Shown one piece after another: positions 1 through 7,889 of a stretch of DNA of 64,000 nucleotides. Within the stretch, counting starts at the first letter, position 1, and each line of letters opens with the position of its first letter. Source of the stretch: G963702155 sp963702155 (lineage in GTDB: Bacteria > Pseudomonadota > Alphaproteobacteria > Micavibrionales > Micavibrionaceae). The stretch lies in the NCBI GenBank assembly GCA_963702155.1, contig OY969717.1, positions 1,240,001-1,304,000 on the forward strand, read 5' to 3'. The notes beneath the pieces were generated by a model, which saw only the letters and a list, made by a program, of their open reading frames with translations, did no database searches and had not been told where the DNA came from. A program made the position numbers and the translations under genes.

Positions 1-779
1 GCCTTGGCATACAAGATTTGGAAACCGCCATAGGACATCCATTGATTGACCGCACTCGCCGCCAACCTGCACTAACAAAGCTCGGTGCAGAAATGGTAAA
101 AGACGCACGCGGCATTATGGATTATATGGAGTTTATGCGAGAGCGTGTTAAAAACATGTCCGAACCCATGACAGGCCAGCTCAGATTTGGTGTAATTCCC
201 ACGATCGCGCCTTACCTGCTTCCGCGAATAATCAATGAAATATCAAACAGATACCCAAAAATAGAATGGCAAATTGATGAAGATTTAACCCATCGTCTGC
301 TTTCAAAAATCAACGATGGAAAGCTCGATATTTTACTCTTAGCGCTCCCCTATGACACACCTGAGTTGGAACAAATGCACCTCTTTGATGAGGCATTTTA
401 TTACGCAACCCCCTCATTTCTGCCGGTAGAAAAAACTTTGACAATCAATGATATAGAACCCGATGACCTCCTATTACTAAAAGACGGCCACTGTTTGCGA
501 GACCATGCTTTAAATGCGTGCAACATCCAATCTCCCCTAATCGAAAGAGCATTTAGCGCAACCTCTATGCCAACGCTATTACATATGGTGAGTGCAGGAT
601 TCGGCGCAACACTCATACCTGAAATGGCCGTAAAATCGGGCGCACTACCCCCAAATGTAACAGCCACATCTTTTGAAACACCACGCCCTTGCCGTGAAAT
701 CGGACTTGCATGGCGCAAAAAATCTCTATTATCAAAAGAATATCAAGAGCTTGGAAAAATCATCCGCCGCTTAGCTTAA
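1..779 (+). CDS. oxyR: OxyR hydrogen-peroxide-sensing LysR-family regulator (5' end cut by window)
   Basis: The reading frame is already open at base 3, so the gene begins upstream of the window; the codon at 18 is not its start. The first visible residues are the end of the LysR winged helix (DLETAIGHPLIDRTRRQPALT). The effector domain opens with GQLRFGVIPTIAPYLLPR, which is typical of OxyR rather than of other LysR proteins. The decisive motif is GHCLRDHALNAC near bases 487-520. Its two cysteines have the spacing of the redox pair Cys199/Cys208 of E. coli OxyR. In the known family, peroxide oxidises this pair to a disulfide and activates catalase and peroxidase genes. No target gene is visible here; the bcp peroxiredoxin lies 45 kb away. 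The 3' end is intact. Confidence 0.93.
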   Translation, partial: LGIQDLETAIGHPLIDRTRRQPALTKLGAEMVKDARGIMDYMEFMRERVKNMSEPMTGQLRFGVIPTIAPYLLPRIINEISNRYPKIEWQIDEDLTHRLLSKINDGKLDILLLALPYDTPELEQMHLFDEAFYYATPSFLPVEKTLTINDIEPDDLLLLKDGHCLRDHALNACNIQSPLIERAFSATSMPTLLHMVSAGFGATLIPEMAVKSGALPPNVTATSFETPRPCREIGLAWRKKSLLSKEYQELGKIIRRLA

Positions 780-840
780 AAATAAACACCCATAAAACAA
801 AATCTTGCAAAATGATATGATAAAGCTTAAAAAATCAATC

Positions 841-1752
841 ATGGATGACCCTTTTTATAAAATAGCCGCGCTCTATAAATTTACGCCAATTGAGGATATA
901 CCTACCTTACGCAAGGATATCCAAAATTTTGATGCGCTTTTAAAACAGCAAGATCGCGAAGGCATCTGCGGCACGCTCCTCCTCGCGCCTGAAGGCATAA
1001 ACGGAACCATTGGCGGGTTTGCCGATGGCCTTGATAAAATGATTGATTTTCTTGATAAAAAACTCGGCGTAAAAGCGGGTGAGCTTAAATATTCTACTGC
1101 GAAAACGCGCCCTTTCAATCGTTTTAAAGTGCGCCCGAAAAAAGAAATTATCACGCTCAACAAGCCCGAAGCCGACCCCAACAAACAAGTCGGTAAATAC
1201 GTTAGTGCGCAAGATTGGAATGATTTAATCAACGATCCGGACGTCGTATTGGTCGATACACGCAACGATTACGAAACGAAAGTCGGCATTTTTGAGGGTG
1301 CAATCGACCCGAATTTAAAAGTCTTCACCGAATTTCCAGACTGGGTCGACCAAAATCTGGACCCAGCCAAAAACAAAAAAGTTGCTATGTTTTGTACAGG
1401 CGGCATCCGCTGTGAAAAGGCCAGCTCTTACATGCTAGCCCAAGGGTTTGAAGAGGTTTATCATTTAAAGGGCGGAATTTTGAAATATCTGGAAAACGTA
1501 CCCGGAGATGAGAGCAAATGGGACGGCGAATGTTTTGTGTTTGATCAGCGCGTATCGGTGAAACATGGGCTTAAAGAAGGTGATTGGAAAGTGTGCCACG
1601 CGTGCCGCGAGCCTTTATCAAAGGACGATATAGCGCGCCAAGAATACGAAAATGGTATCTCCTGCCATCACTGCATCGAAACGCTTACCCCCGAACGTGA
1701 AAAATCACTTCGCGCACGAAACGAACATTACAAGGAAGCAAACCAATCATAA
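841..1752 (+). CDS. trhO: tRNA uridine(34) hydroxylase TrhO (YceA), rhodanese family
   Basis: TrhO uses molecular oxygen to form 5-hydroxyuridine at wobble position 34 of certain tRNAs. The protein has the family layout: an N-terminal domain (KIAALYKFTPIED, then LLLAPEGINGTI), a central rhodanese domain with active-site loop FCTGGIRCEKASSYML (Cys about residue 185), the marker FVFDQRVSVKHGL, and a C-terminal cysteine cluster CHAC/CHHC. I chose the ATG at 841 because family members begin just before the ALYKF segment. The frame stays open upstream with an ATG at 817 and a TTG at 805, and none has a convincing Shine-Dalgarno. At about 303 residues it is slightly shorter than the E. coli protein. 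It is transcribed toward the convergent anti-sigma gene. Confidence 0.9.
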   Translation: MDDPFYKIAALYKFTPIEDIPTLRKDIQNFDALLKQQDREGICGTLLLAPEGINGTIGGFADGLDKMIDFLDKKLGVKAGELKYSTAKTRPFNRFKVRPKKEIITLNKPEADPNKQVGKYVSAQDWNDLINDPDVVLVDTRNDYETKVGIFEGAIDPNLKVFTEFPDWVDQNLDPAKNKKVAMFCTGGIRCEKASSYMLAQGFEEVYHLKGGILKYLENVPGDESKWDGECFVFDQRVSVKHGLKEGDWKVCHACREPLSKDDIARQEYENGISCHHCIETLTPEREKSLRARNEHYKEANQS

Positions 1753-1858
1753 TAAATGATGTTACAAAGCTTTATAGTATTCATGGACATGTACAAGGCT
1801 AGGATATTGCAAATGGAAAACATCAACAAGCTTTAAATTTTGAGAAACAGTATAAAAT

Positions 1859-2233
1859 TTACAATACCGTTTCGACCGCATATGCCAGCGCCAGATAATC
1901 GACATAATAAGAGGCATCATCTAAAGGCGTATTAACAGGCGCGTTTTGATTACCGGAAAACATATAAACCCCCATAATACCGGCAAACAAAAGCAACAGC
2001 AGCGCAATATAAGCGGTAGAGCGTATGGCAGGTATATTGAAAAAATAGAAAAAACCCTGCAAACCTGAATGAACCTGCGCACCATTTTGTTTTGTACTAT
2101 GCAAAGAAGAACTATTTTGCTCCATAGCTTTGGAGCGTTTAATTATCCGGTGCGCAAGGCCAGATGGCGCTTGCATAGGGGTTTTAGATTGAGCCAATAT
2201 AGTATCTATATCATATTTTGTTTTCTTATCCAT
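1859..2233 (-). CDS. Putative membrane-anchored anti-sigma factor
   Basis: A 124-residue protein with a polar cytoplasmic N-terminus, one transmembrane helix (about residues 74-93, IALLLLLFAGIMGVYMF) and a short C-terminal tail. No anti-sigma domain with a His/Cys zinc motif is visible. The assignment therefore rests on topology and on coupling to the ECF sigma gene. I start at the ATG at 2233, which lies inside the end of the sigma gene (overlap ATGGATAA). A purine-rich AGGGGAAG Shine-Dalgarno sits just upstream, so translation is probably coupled. The frame continues nine codons upstream, but that extension reads through the Shine-Dalgarno and is unlikely to be used. It could instead be an accessory membrane protein of the sigma regulon. 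Confidence 0.6.
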   Translation of the reverse strand: MDKKTKYDIDTILAQSKTPMQAPSGLAHRIIKRSKAMEQNSSSLHSTKQNGAQVHSGLQGFFYFFNIPAIRSTAYIALLLLLFAGIMGVYMFSGNQNAPVNTPLDDASYYVDYLALAYAVETVL

Positions 2234-2837
2234 AGCTCTTCCCCTCAAGACTTCGGGCACTTTTATCCTGCTTGATCTCTAATCTTTGTATATAATCTTT
2301 AAGCCCTGCTTTCGCACGTATCAACAATGATTCCAACGCTTTAACGCTTATTTCCATCACATGTGCGGCTTCTTTTTGACTAAGCTCTTCATATACGCAT
2401 AAAGTAAGCGCAGTTTTTTGTCGTTCCGGAAGCGCCTTGATAGCGTTTTGTAATAAAGTATTTTGATCTTTTTCATGCAAATCTTCAAATGCATTTGAAT
2501 GATCATCTTCAAAATAAGATAAATCCTCGTGGCGATCTTCCCTTATACGCTTGGTTTTACGTAAAATATCCAAAGTCCGGTTATAGACAATGCGGTAAAA
2601 CCACGTTGTAAATTTTGCGCCCTTTTCCGCATCCCAAATATCTGGGGTACGCCATAATTTTAAAAATGCATCCTGAACAATATCCTCGGCAATAACATCA
2701 TCACGCACAATACGCCACGCCAATGCATAGAATTTATCCGTATGCCGCGTAACAAGTGCAGAAAAAGCCTGATGATCGCCATTTAAAACGCGCTTCATCA
2801 GGTCTTCGTCTGTGTTATCTTCTAATAAATTGCTCAT
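2226..2837 (-). CDS. ECF-type RNA polymerase sigma factor
   Basis: A 203-residue sigma factor with only regions 2 and 4, as in the extracytoplasmic-function group. Region 2 includes DVIAEDIVQDAFLKLWRTP and FTTWFYRIVYNRTLDILRK. Region 4 carries the helix-turn-helix LPERQKTALTLCVYEELSQKEAAHVMEIS, followed by ALESLLIRAKAGLK. Such factors redirect RNA polymerase to stress genes when a paired anti-sigma releases them. The downstream membrane protein overlaps its stop codon and is the likely partner. The gene just upstream on the same strand is a small EF-hand protein, only about 30 bases away, so all three may share one transcript. I saw no autoregulatory promoter motif that I would defend. Confidence 0.88.
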   Translation of the reverse strand: MSNLLEDNTDEDLMKRVLNGDHQAFSALVTRHTDKFYALAWRIVRDDVIAEDIVQDAFLKLWRTPDIWDAEKGAKFTTWFYRIVYNRTLDILRKTKRIREDRHEDLSYFEDDHSNAFEDLHEKDQNTLLQNAIKALPERQKTALTLCVYEELSQKEAAHVMEISVKALESLLIRAKAGLKDYIQRLEIKQDKSARSLEGKSYG

Positions 2838-2867
2838 ATAAGATGCAAGTCGATTTACTCGTAATTT

Positions 2868-3165
2868 TTACCATCTTGAGAAGTCTTTACGATTTTCCTT
2901 ACGGTCTTTCATCTTTCCGCGCCATTTCTCCATTGCGGCTTTGGCTTCCTCTCGTGTAACTTCACCATTATTGTCAGCATCCATCTCATTGAATTTTTGC
3001 TCATGTTTGGACATAAACTCGTCTTTAGTAATGACGCCATCATTATTTGTATCCATTTTTTCAAACATCTTACCTTTGTGATCACCATCATTATGATGGC
3101 CTGCAATCGCCGCAGGAACTCATAAAAACCATACCGGTAACTGCTAGCATAAGTATTTTTTTCAT
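2868..3165 (-). pseudogene. Exported EF-hand calcium-binding protein, frameshifted
   Basis: Two canonical EF-hand loops are readable: DTNNDGVITKDEF and DADNNGEVTREEA. The in-frame ATG at 3068 would give only 66 residues without an export signal. Upstream in another frame, an ATG at 3165 with an AAAAGGA Shine-Dalgarno encodes a signal peptide (MKKILMLAVTGMVFMSS) and then stops. Removing one base near 3110-3120 joins the two parts and gives a signal peptide ending in AIA before GHHNDGD. The gene is therefore either broken or carries a sequencing indel. Its place immediately upstream of the ECF sigma factor suggests a linked calcium-binding periplasmic protein. As read, the upstream frame would make a 24-residue peptide ending in SSCGDCRPS. 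Confidence 0.7.
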
Positions 3166-3249
3166 ATCAATTATCCTTTTGTATATTTAAGTATTTTCAT
3201 GTTCTTCATACGCATTAGAATATAAAACCCTTTCATATTTTTTAATATT

Positions 3250-4128
3250 TTATTTTTGGGCAATATCAAAAACCAGGCGATGCGGTTTATTTGCATTTTG
3301 TGGAAAAGCCGCAGACATCAAAAGCTCTACATTAGAACGCAATCTGATTGCTAGCCTTGTACCACCATTATGCAAAGGCTTGGCCATGTAGGCAAGTATA
3401 AGGGGATGCGTATCAAATACTTGTTCTGTTTGTGTATCCCATATGCCGTCCGGAATCTCAATATATAAAATATTCTTGGTAGTATTCAACCGCGCCTGAA
3501 ACAAAGCTGCTTGATCAAGATCCAAAACTATGCGCGTTTTATTCGCATGCTCCCCTACTCGCAAATTCTTGATACGAGTATTACCTTTGAAACTTTGTGA
3601 CATACTCGGATTTTCAGAAGATAGTTTCTTTTTGACAGACGCATATCTGGTATTAGATCGTCTCGGCGCATTGACTGACTCGCCACGCGCGCCTGCCAAG
3701 CGTGACAAAAAAGAAAGCGGCGCAAAATTGCGCGTATTTTGTTTCTCAAGATTAGAGGCTTGAATAGGTATACTCGAAGAGGCCGTAACTATATTTTCTT
3801 GGGTAAACATTGGTTTACGCTGTGGTTTGGGCGCCAAAATACCGTCCATTATCCCTTTTTTCGCATTAAGGGCATAATCATGTATTTTAGAAAGATCATT
3901 CGGGTTAACCTGTTTTCGCGCTTTCATATGAAGATCCAGCGGAGAAAGTTCTTTTTTAGGTGCCTGTAATGACACATTAGTATTTTGAACGTTTTTAACA
4001 TCTTGAACAGGGGTATCTGTCTGCCTCGTCCCGTTTGGCGTATTCAAACCAGACAGCGTATTACACCCTGCAAGCACAAGCACTGCGCTGAGCGTAAAAC
4101 AATATTTAACTTTTAAAAATCCGGACAT
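3250..4128 (-). CDS. AMIN-domain lipoprotein
   Basis: A 292-residue protein with a lipoprotein signal peptide (lipobox LVLAGC, cysteine about residue 22), a long low-complexity linker, and a C-terminal AMIN-like domain. That domain reads IKNLRVGEHANKTRIVLDLD, then LYIEIPDGIWD, TRLAIRLRSNVELL and HRLVFDIAQK. AMIN domains target proteins to septal or periplasmic peptidoglycan sites and occur at the N-terminus of AmiC amidases. Here no amidase catalytic domain follows, so this is a stand-alone envelope lipoprotein. It may bind peptidoglycan or help localise a cell-wall enzyme. It lies between the sigma-factor group and the polyprenyl sugar transferase gene. The domain call is by recognition of pattern, not by search. 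Confidence 0.7.
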   Translation of the reverse strand: MSGFLKVKYCFTLSAVLVLAGCNTLSGLNTPNGTRQTDTPVQDVKNVQNTNVSLQAPKKELSPLDLHMKARKQVNPNDLSKIHDYALNAKKGIMDGILAPKPQRKPMFTQENIVTASSSIPIQASNLEKQNTRNFAPLSFLSRLAGARGESVNAPRRSNTRYASVKKKLSSENPSMSQSFKGNTRIKNLRVGEHANKTRIVLDLDQAALFQARLNTTKNILYIEIPDGIWDTQTEQVFDTHPLILAYMAKPLHNGGTRLAIRLRSNVELLMSAAFPQNANKPHRLVFDIAQK

Positions 4129-4241
4129 GCGGCAACGCTTAAAATGTTTTTAAATATTTTATAACTTTGGAAGCTGAGCGCATACAGGTCAAGCATGTGA
4201 AGAAACAGAATATCTCTTATCCCCAAAACTTCTAAAAGAAT

Positions 4242-5312
4242 TTAAGCGTATACAACGCGGCGGATGAACATTACATACCGCTCGGGTTTTAAAGACATCC
4301 ACATATGTGTAAGGATAATGACGATCCATAAGCCACATAGCGCCCATTCCGGTACATCAAGCTGAGAGCCGAGAACACCAACCCCGCCAGTGATAAATAC
4401 AATCAAAAGAATGTAAGCATTGGCGCATGCAGGCGTAAGCCCTGCATCTAGAAAATGGTGATGGAAATGTCCACGATCCGGCGCAAACGGATCACGTCCA
4501 GCACGTACACGGCGATTGAATTGCGCGCACGTATCCATAATTGGCAACGCCAAAATCCATGCAACCGATATAGGCGGCAGGGCGAGAACTTCTCCGCTGG
4601 CCAGATGGATAGCATACCATCCGATAATTAAACCCAGCGCGGTCGATCCTGCATCCCCTAAAAATATAGATGCCTTGCGACGAAAGGGCGTGCGCATATT
4701 ATAAACTAAAAATCCAAAAACCGCCCCGCCAATAATAAAAAGACCGGCATGATCAAAAAGCATACCTGCCATAATCGAAGCAACAAATAGCCAGAAAAAC
4801 ACAATAAAGCCCTGCCCACCTGCAAGTCCGTCTATCCCATCCATAAGATTAATGGCATTAATCAGTAAAACCACAGCAATCACAGAAAAGAAAATTGAAA
4901 ACGGCCCCAAACCGGTCAGTCCAAAGCCAAATAGATTACCAAGATGGTGTAGCTCTGCCCCCCCAAAAACGACGATCAGTATAGCCGCCGTAAATTGTGT
5001 ACCAAACTTTGCCCAGGCATTAATCTCGTAATGATCATCAATCATACCGATCAAAACAAGCATAAAAAGCCCTAGATACAAAGGCCAGTAAAGCGCAAGC
5101 TGGCCAATAAAATAACTGTGGCACCCAATAAAAGATAGAACAATTAAAAATCCGCCTATATGCGGCACCGGAGCGTCATGTTTTTTGCGTCCGCCAGGAT
5201 GGTCAACAAACCCTTTTTTAATCGCCCATGGAGCTATTATAGGGACTAGCGCCATAACCACAAAAGCAGCCATGATAAATCCAATAATGAGGGTAAAAAG
5301 CGTCATAGTCAC
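4242..5312 (-). CDS. WecA/MraY-family polyprenyl-phosphate sugar-1-phosphate transferase
   Basis: A polytopic membrane enzyme of 356 residues, of the family that transfers a sugar-1-phosphate from a UDP-sugar to undecaprenyl phosphate at the cytoplasmic membrane. Family motifs are all present: PHIGGFLIVL, GMIDDHYEINAWAKFGTQF (DD pair), NLMDGIDGLAGG, FLGDAGSTALG and the histidine motif GHFHHHFLDAGLT. The HFHHH motif places it with WecA/TagO-like GlcNAc-1-phosphate transferases rather than MraY. It probably starts a surface glycan, perhaps one that also uses the GDP-fucose made by gmd and fcl 8 kb away, though that link is inference. The start ATG at 5312 (MTMTLFTLIIG) leads straight into the first helix. 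Confidence 0.87.
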   Translation of the reverse strand: MTMTLFTLIIGFIMAAFVVMALVPIIAPWAIKKGFVDHPGGRKKHDAPVPHIGGFLIVLSFIGCHSYFIGQLALYWPLYLGLFMLVLIGMIDDHYEINAWAKFGTQFTAAILIVVFGGAELHHLGNLFGFGLTGLGPFSIFFSVIAVVLLINAINLMDGIDGLAGGQGFIVFFWLFVASIMAGMLFDHAGLFIIGGAVFGFLVYNMRTPFRRKASIFLGDAGSTALGLIIGWYAIHLASGEVLALPPISVAWILALPIMDTCAQFNRRVRAGRDPFAPDRGHFHHHFLDAGLTPACANAYILLIVFITGGVGVLGSQLDVPEWALCGLWIVIILTHMWMSLKPERYVMFIRRVVYA

Positions 5313-5350
5313 AAATAATTTGTATAAGATGATGCGAATACTAACCCATA

Positions 5351-5371
5351 TACCCTAAAACAGATAGGGTA
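5351..5371. repeat. Inverted repeat upstream of the sugar transferase gene
   Basis: Perfect 7-bp arms TACCCTA and TAGGGTA flank a 7-base loop, in the 230-base space between two divergent genes. No T-run follows, so it is not an obvious terminator. It could be an operator for either gene. Confidence 0.35.
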
Positions 5372-5542
5372 CTATTTGGCTTTTACACGAGTTTTTATAT
5401 TATAGAAAAAAACCTTTTAAGTCTCGACTATACCATCGGTTTTTTTTCTGTTATAAATTACTCAAGTCTGTAATTATTTATAACATTCACATCAAAATCA
5501 GACATAATTTTAAAATAAATTCTTAAAAGGAGGGCAGGTCCC

Positions 5543-5977
5543 ATGAAGTATAATGAACTGGATACTGTAATATATATATTTGTAACACTGCTATTTATTG
5601 CTGGTGCTGTGGTTGCATTTCAGCGCGTTATGACACCTAAAACTGTTACTGTAACTAAAATGAGCCAACTCAAAACGCAAAATGGTGAAAATTTCACAGA
5701 AGGCGTAACAGCGATCCGCTCCCTTTCTGTTGATGCTGTTTGCTTTAATGATGATGGTTTTAAAACCTACGTTCAGGAATGGAAAAGCGTATTTGGTAGC
5801 AAGCCTGTTATCGCGGCTAGCACACCTCAAGGTAACGCCTTCAAGCTTTTTGCAAAAGAAGGAAATGATGGAAGCCGGCCTTACTACGTCATTTTAGAAA
5901 ATAGAACAGAAGATGGCGAGCGCGAGAATTGCATGTTAACCAGAGGTGAAAACCTTAATTTATCAATGCAGTTTTAA
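5543..5977 (+). CDS. Membrane-anchored hypothetical protein
   Basis: I do not recognise this 144-residue protein. It has one N-terminal transmembrane helix (about residues 8-27, IYIFVTLLFIAGAVVAFQ) and a soluble, probably periplasmic domain. Two cysteines (in VDAVCFND and RENCMLT) could form a disulfide. The start is secure: a strong AAGGAGG Shine-Dalgarno sits about nine bases before the ATG. It is a single-gene unit. It is preceded by a 230-base divergent control region and followed directly by a strong hairpin terminator, so it is probably well expressed. The body of the protein shows no motif I can assign. Confidence 0.75.
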   Translation: MKYNELDTVIYIFVTLLFIAGAVVAFQRVMTPKTVTVTKMSQLKTQNGENFTEGVTAIRSLSVDAVCFNDDGFKTYVQEWKSVFGSKPVIAASTPQGNAFKLFAKEGNDGSRPYYVILENRTEDGERENCMLTRGENLNLSMQF

Positions 5978-6000
5978 AATATATTTTTAATAAATTTAGT

Positions 6001-6036
6001 AAAAACGCTTCGTATATAAAACGGAGCGTTTTTTAT
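6001..6036. terminator. Bidirectional Rho-independent terminator
   Basis: Stem AAACGCTTCG pairs with CGGAGCGTTT (one G-T pair) and is flanked by an A-run on one side and a T-run on the other. It sits between the convergent hypothetical membrane gene and mnmC and can serve both. Confidence 0.85.
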
Positions 6037-7145
6037 TATTTATAGGAAAACCGAGCAGGAGCTAAACAGTTCAAAGTGCCTTTAGGCAAATGTGAAAGAT
6101 TTAAGCCTGCTATCATATCTAATAAAACCAGCGCGCCTATATAAGACCCGATTAAACCGTGCGATCCCAAAGCTCCAGCCATATACATTGGGCGGATCGT
6201 GCTTTTTAACGCCCTACCTTTCTGACCCATTTTTGCACTATTAGGATCAAGTTTCCCAACAATCGGAAAATGATCTTTTGAAGCCACACGTACCCCCGCC
6301 CAGGAAGAATACAGCTTAAAATCGCAAAAATCAGGCACAACCGCATAAAGCGATTTCAGATTATATGTATCATCCTCATCTACCAAATCGCTATGCGTAA
6401 GCCAACGCTGGAATGTAGCCCCAATTACATGCTTATTTTTATGTGATGGCATAATATATCCGCCATAGCAAAGCGCAGCTTTCAAATGCTGTGATCGTGC
6501 GCTCTCCGAAACAGTCGTAACCTGCCCACGCACCGCTTTTATGGGAAGATCAAGGCTCTGATTTAAGTTTATAAACCCCTTACCACAAGCCAAAATAAGG
6601 ATATCGGCATCAATATCAGATACATTTTCGATACGTGTATTATATACAATATCAACCCCATCTGCATATGCCATGCAAAGCTTTCGCGGTGAAATATAAC
6701 CGGCTTTCCGTAAATACATTCCATTATGCGATACCGAAACCCCCGCAATATCGGATGCCGTATTTGAATTAACAAGCTCAAGAGCATCAGCACCCCAACC
6801 CCAACTATCTGCCATTTTACCAAACCGCAGCGTACGTTTTTCATCCGTCATAAGATGAAGCGCGCCGCACGGATTAAAGTCCAGATCATAATCACGAGCA
6901 AGCGTAGAAAACAAATCATACGCCGCCTCAAACCCGTATTTAAAAAAAACGCTCTGTGCCGTAAGGTCTGCAGCAGGCCTTGGGTTATAAAGACCAAGCG
7001 CATTACCCGATGCTTTACCTGCCAAAGTATCACCCGCTTCATAGATAACGGGCATAAATCCATGCTGCTTTAACACATATGCGCATGCCGTACCCGCCAA
7101 ACCGCCGCCGATAATAGCAACTTTACGTTTCGATACACTACTCAC
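6036..7145 (-). CDS. mnmC: MnmC oxidoreductase domain as a separate protein (FAD-dependent, cmnm5(s2)U34 to nm5(s2)U34)
   Basis: A 369-residue FAD oxidoreductase of the DadA/glycine-oxidase fold. The dinucleotide-binding motif IIGGGLAGTACAYVL is at the N-terminus. Later come AGKASGNALGLYNPR and GSHGLIGSYIGA, which match the C-terminal (MnmC1) half of the E. coli MnmC bifunctional enzyme. It converts carboxymethylaminomethyl-uridine at tRNA position 34 to aminomethyl-uridine. In E. coli this domain is fused to the methyltransferase; here it is a separate gene whose ATG overlaps the stop of mnmD by four bases (ATGA, 7142-7145), so the two are translationally coupled. Other members of the same oxidase fold are possible, but the pairing with mnmD makes this call strong. 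Confidence 0.88.
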   Translation of the reverse strand: MSSVSKRKVAIIGGGLAGTACAYVLKQHGFMPVIYEAGDTLAGKASGNALGLYNPRPAADLTAQSVFFKYGFEAAYDLFSTLARDYDLDFNPCGALHLMTDEKRTLRFGKMADSWGWGADALELVNSNTASDIAGVSVSHNGMYLRKAGYISPRKLCMAYADGVDIVYNTRIENVSDIDADILILACGKGFINLNQSLDLPIKAVRGQVTTVSESARSQHLKAALCYGGYIMPSHKNKHVIGATFQRWLTHSDLVDEDDTYNLKSLYAVVPDFCDFKLYSSWAGVRVASKDHFPIVGKLDPNSAKMGQKGRALKSTIRPMYMAGALGSHGLIGSYIGALVLLDMIAGLNLSHLPKGTLNCLAPARFSYK

Positions 7146-7831
7146 AATTTCAAACCGACCAACATTTCTCGCTTACGCCCAAATCCTGTAATCTTCTTTA
7201 CTTCAAACCCTGCGGCTTCTGTGGCGCGCCGTACAAAACCCGCCGCCGTAAACGTTGCAAAACTACCGCCGCGCACTGTCATTTTGTCCATAGCGTCAAA
7301 AACAGTATTACTCCACATATCCGGATTGGTAGCAGGCTTAAACCCATCCAAAAACCATGCATCAACCTTTATGTTTTCATTATCAAGAGTTGGTAGAGTT
7401 ACATTAGCATCTCCAATATGCAAGGTCAGCCGAACATGCTCATCCAAATCAATATCATATCGCGCCGCGCCGTTTTTAATATCCGGATAACGCTCTAAAA
7501 ATAAATCAAACCGCTCACCAAATTTATCTGACCAAGGAGAAAGATATGTTCGAATTTCATCTGCATTTAATGGGTATTTTTCAACACTGATAAACTCTAA
7601 GCTCTGCCCAGAACCAGCAGTTTCGTCAAATAGCTGCCATGCGGCCAAAAAATTAAGCCCTGTCCCGAATCCGGTTTCAAATATGGTGAACGCCCCGCGA
7701 TCTTCAGAGCGATTTCGCCACACATCCGGCAATAAATTTCCATTTAAAAAAACATACCGACTCTCCGCCAAACCATCTTCTTCAGAAAAATATACATCAT
7801 CAAACTGCTTTGACGTTGGCGTAATGCTCAT
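7142..7831 (-). CDS. mnmD: tRNA (5-methylaminomethyl-2-thiouridine)(34) methyltransferase MnmD
   Basis: About 229 residues, matching the MnmC N-terminal methyltransferase domain (DUF752). Visible signatures are DDVYFSEEDGLAESRYVFL near the start, the SAM-binding stretch IFETGFGTGLNFLAAWQ, VDAWFLDGFKPATNPDMW and FATFTAAGFVRRATEAAGF near the C-terminus. It methylates nm5U34 to mnm5U34 in tRNA. The open frame extends 46 codons upstream, but that segment is hydrophobic and not family-like. I chose the ATG at 7831, where MSITPTSKQF begins. It is the first gene of the mnmD-mnmC pair and is divergent from the peptidase gene across about 58 bases. Confidence 0.9.
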   Translation of the reverse strand: MSITPTSKQFDDVYFSEEDGLAESRYVFLNGNLLPDVWRNRSEDRGAFTIFETGFGTGLNFLAAWQLFDETAGSGQSLEFISVEKYPLNADEIRTYLSPWSDKFGERFDLFLERYPDIKNGAARYDIDLDEHVRLTLHIGDANVTLPTLDNENIKVDAWFLDGFKPATNPDMWSNTVFDAMDKMTVRGGSFATFTAAGFVRRATEAAGFEVKKITGFGRKREMLVGLKL

Positions 7832-7889
7832 AATGATCCATATATATAGTTGTAAAAATTTATAAACGTAAAAAAAGAGTATATCCAAA

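Noticed and set aside
401..718. Open frame of 105 codons on the minus strand inside oxyR
   Set aside because: It is antisense to a well-supported gene and its translation has no family features.
6036..7831. mnmD and mnmC read as one gene broken by a frameshift
   Set aside because: Each part has its own start and stop, joined by a clean ATGA overlap, and both domains are complete.
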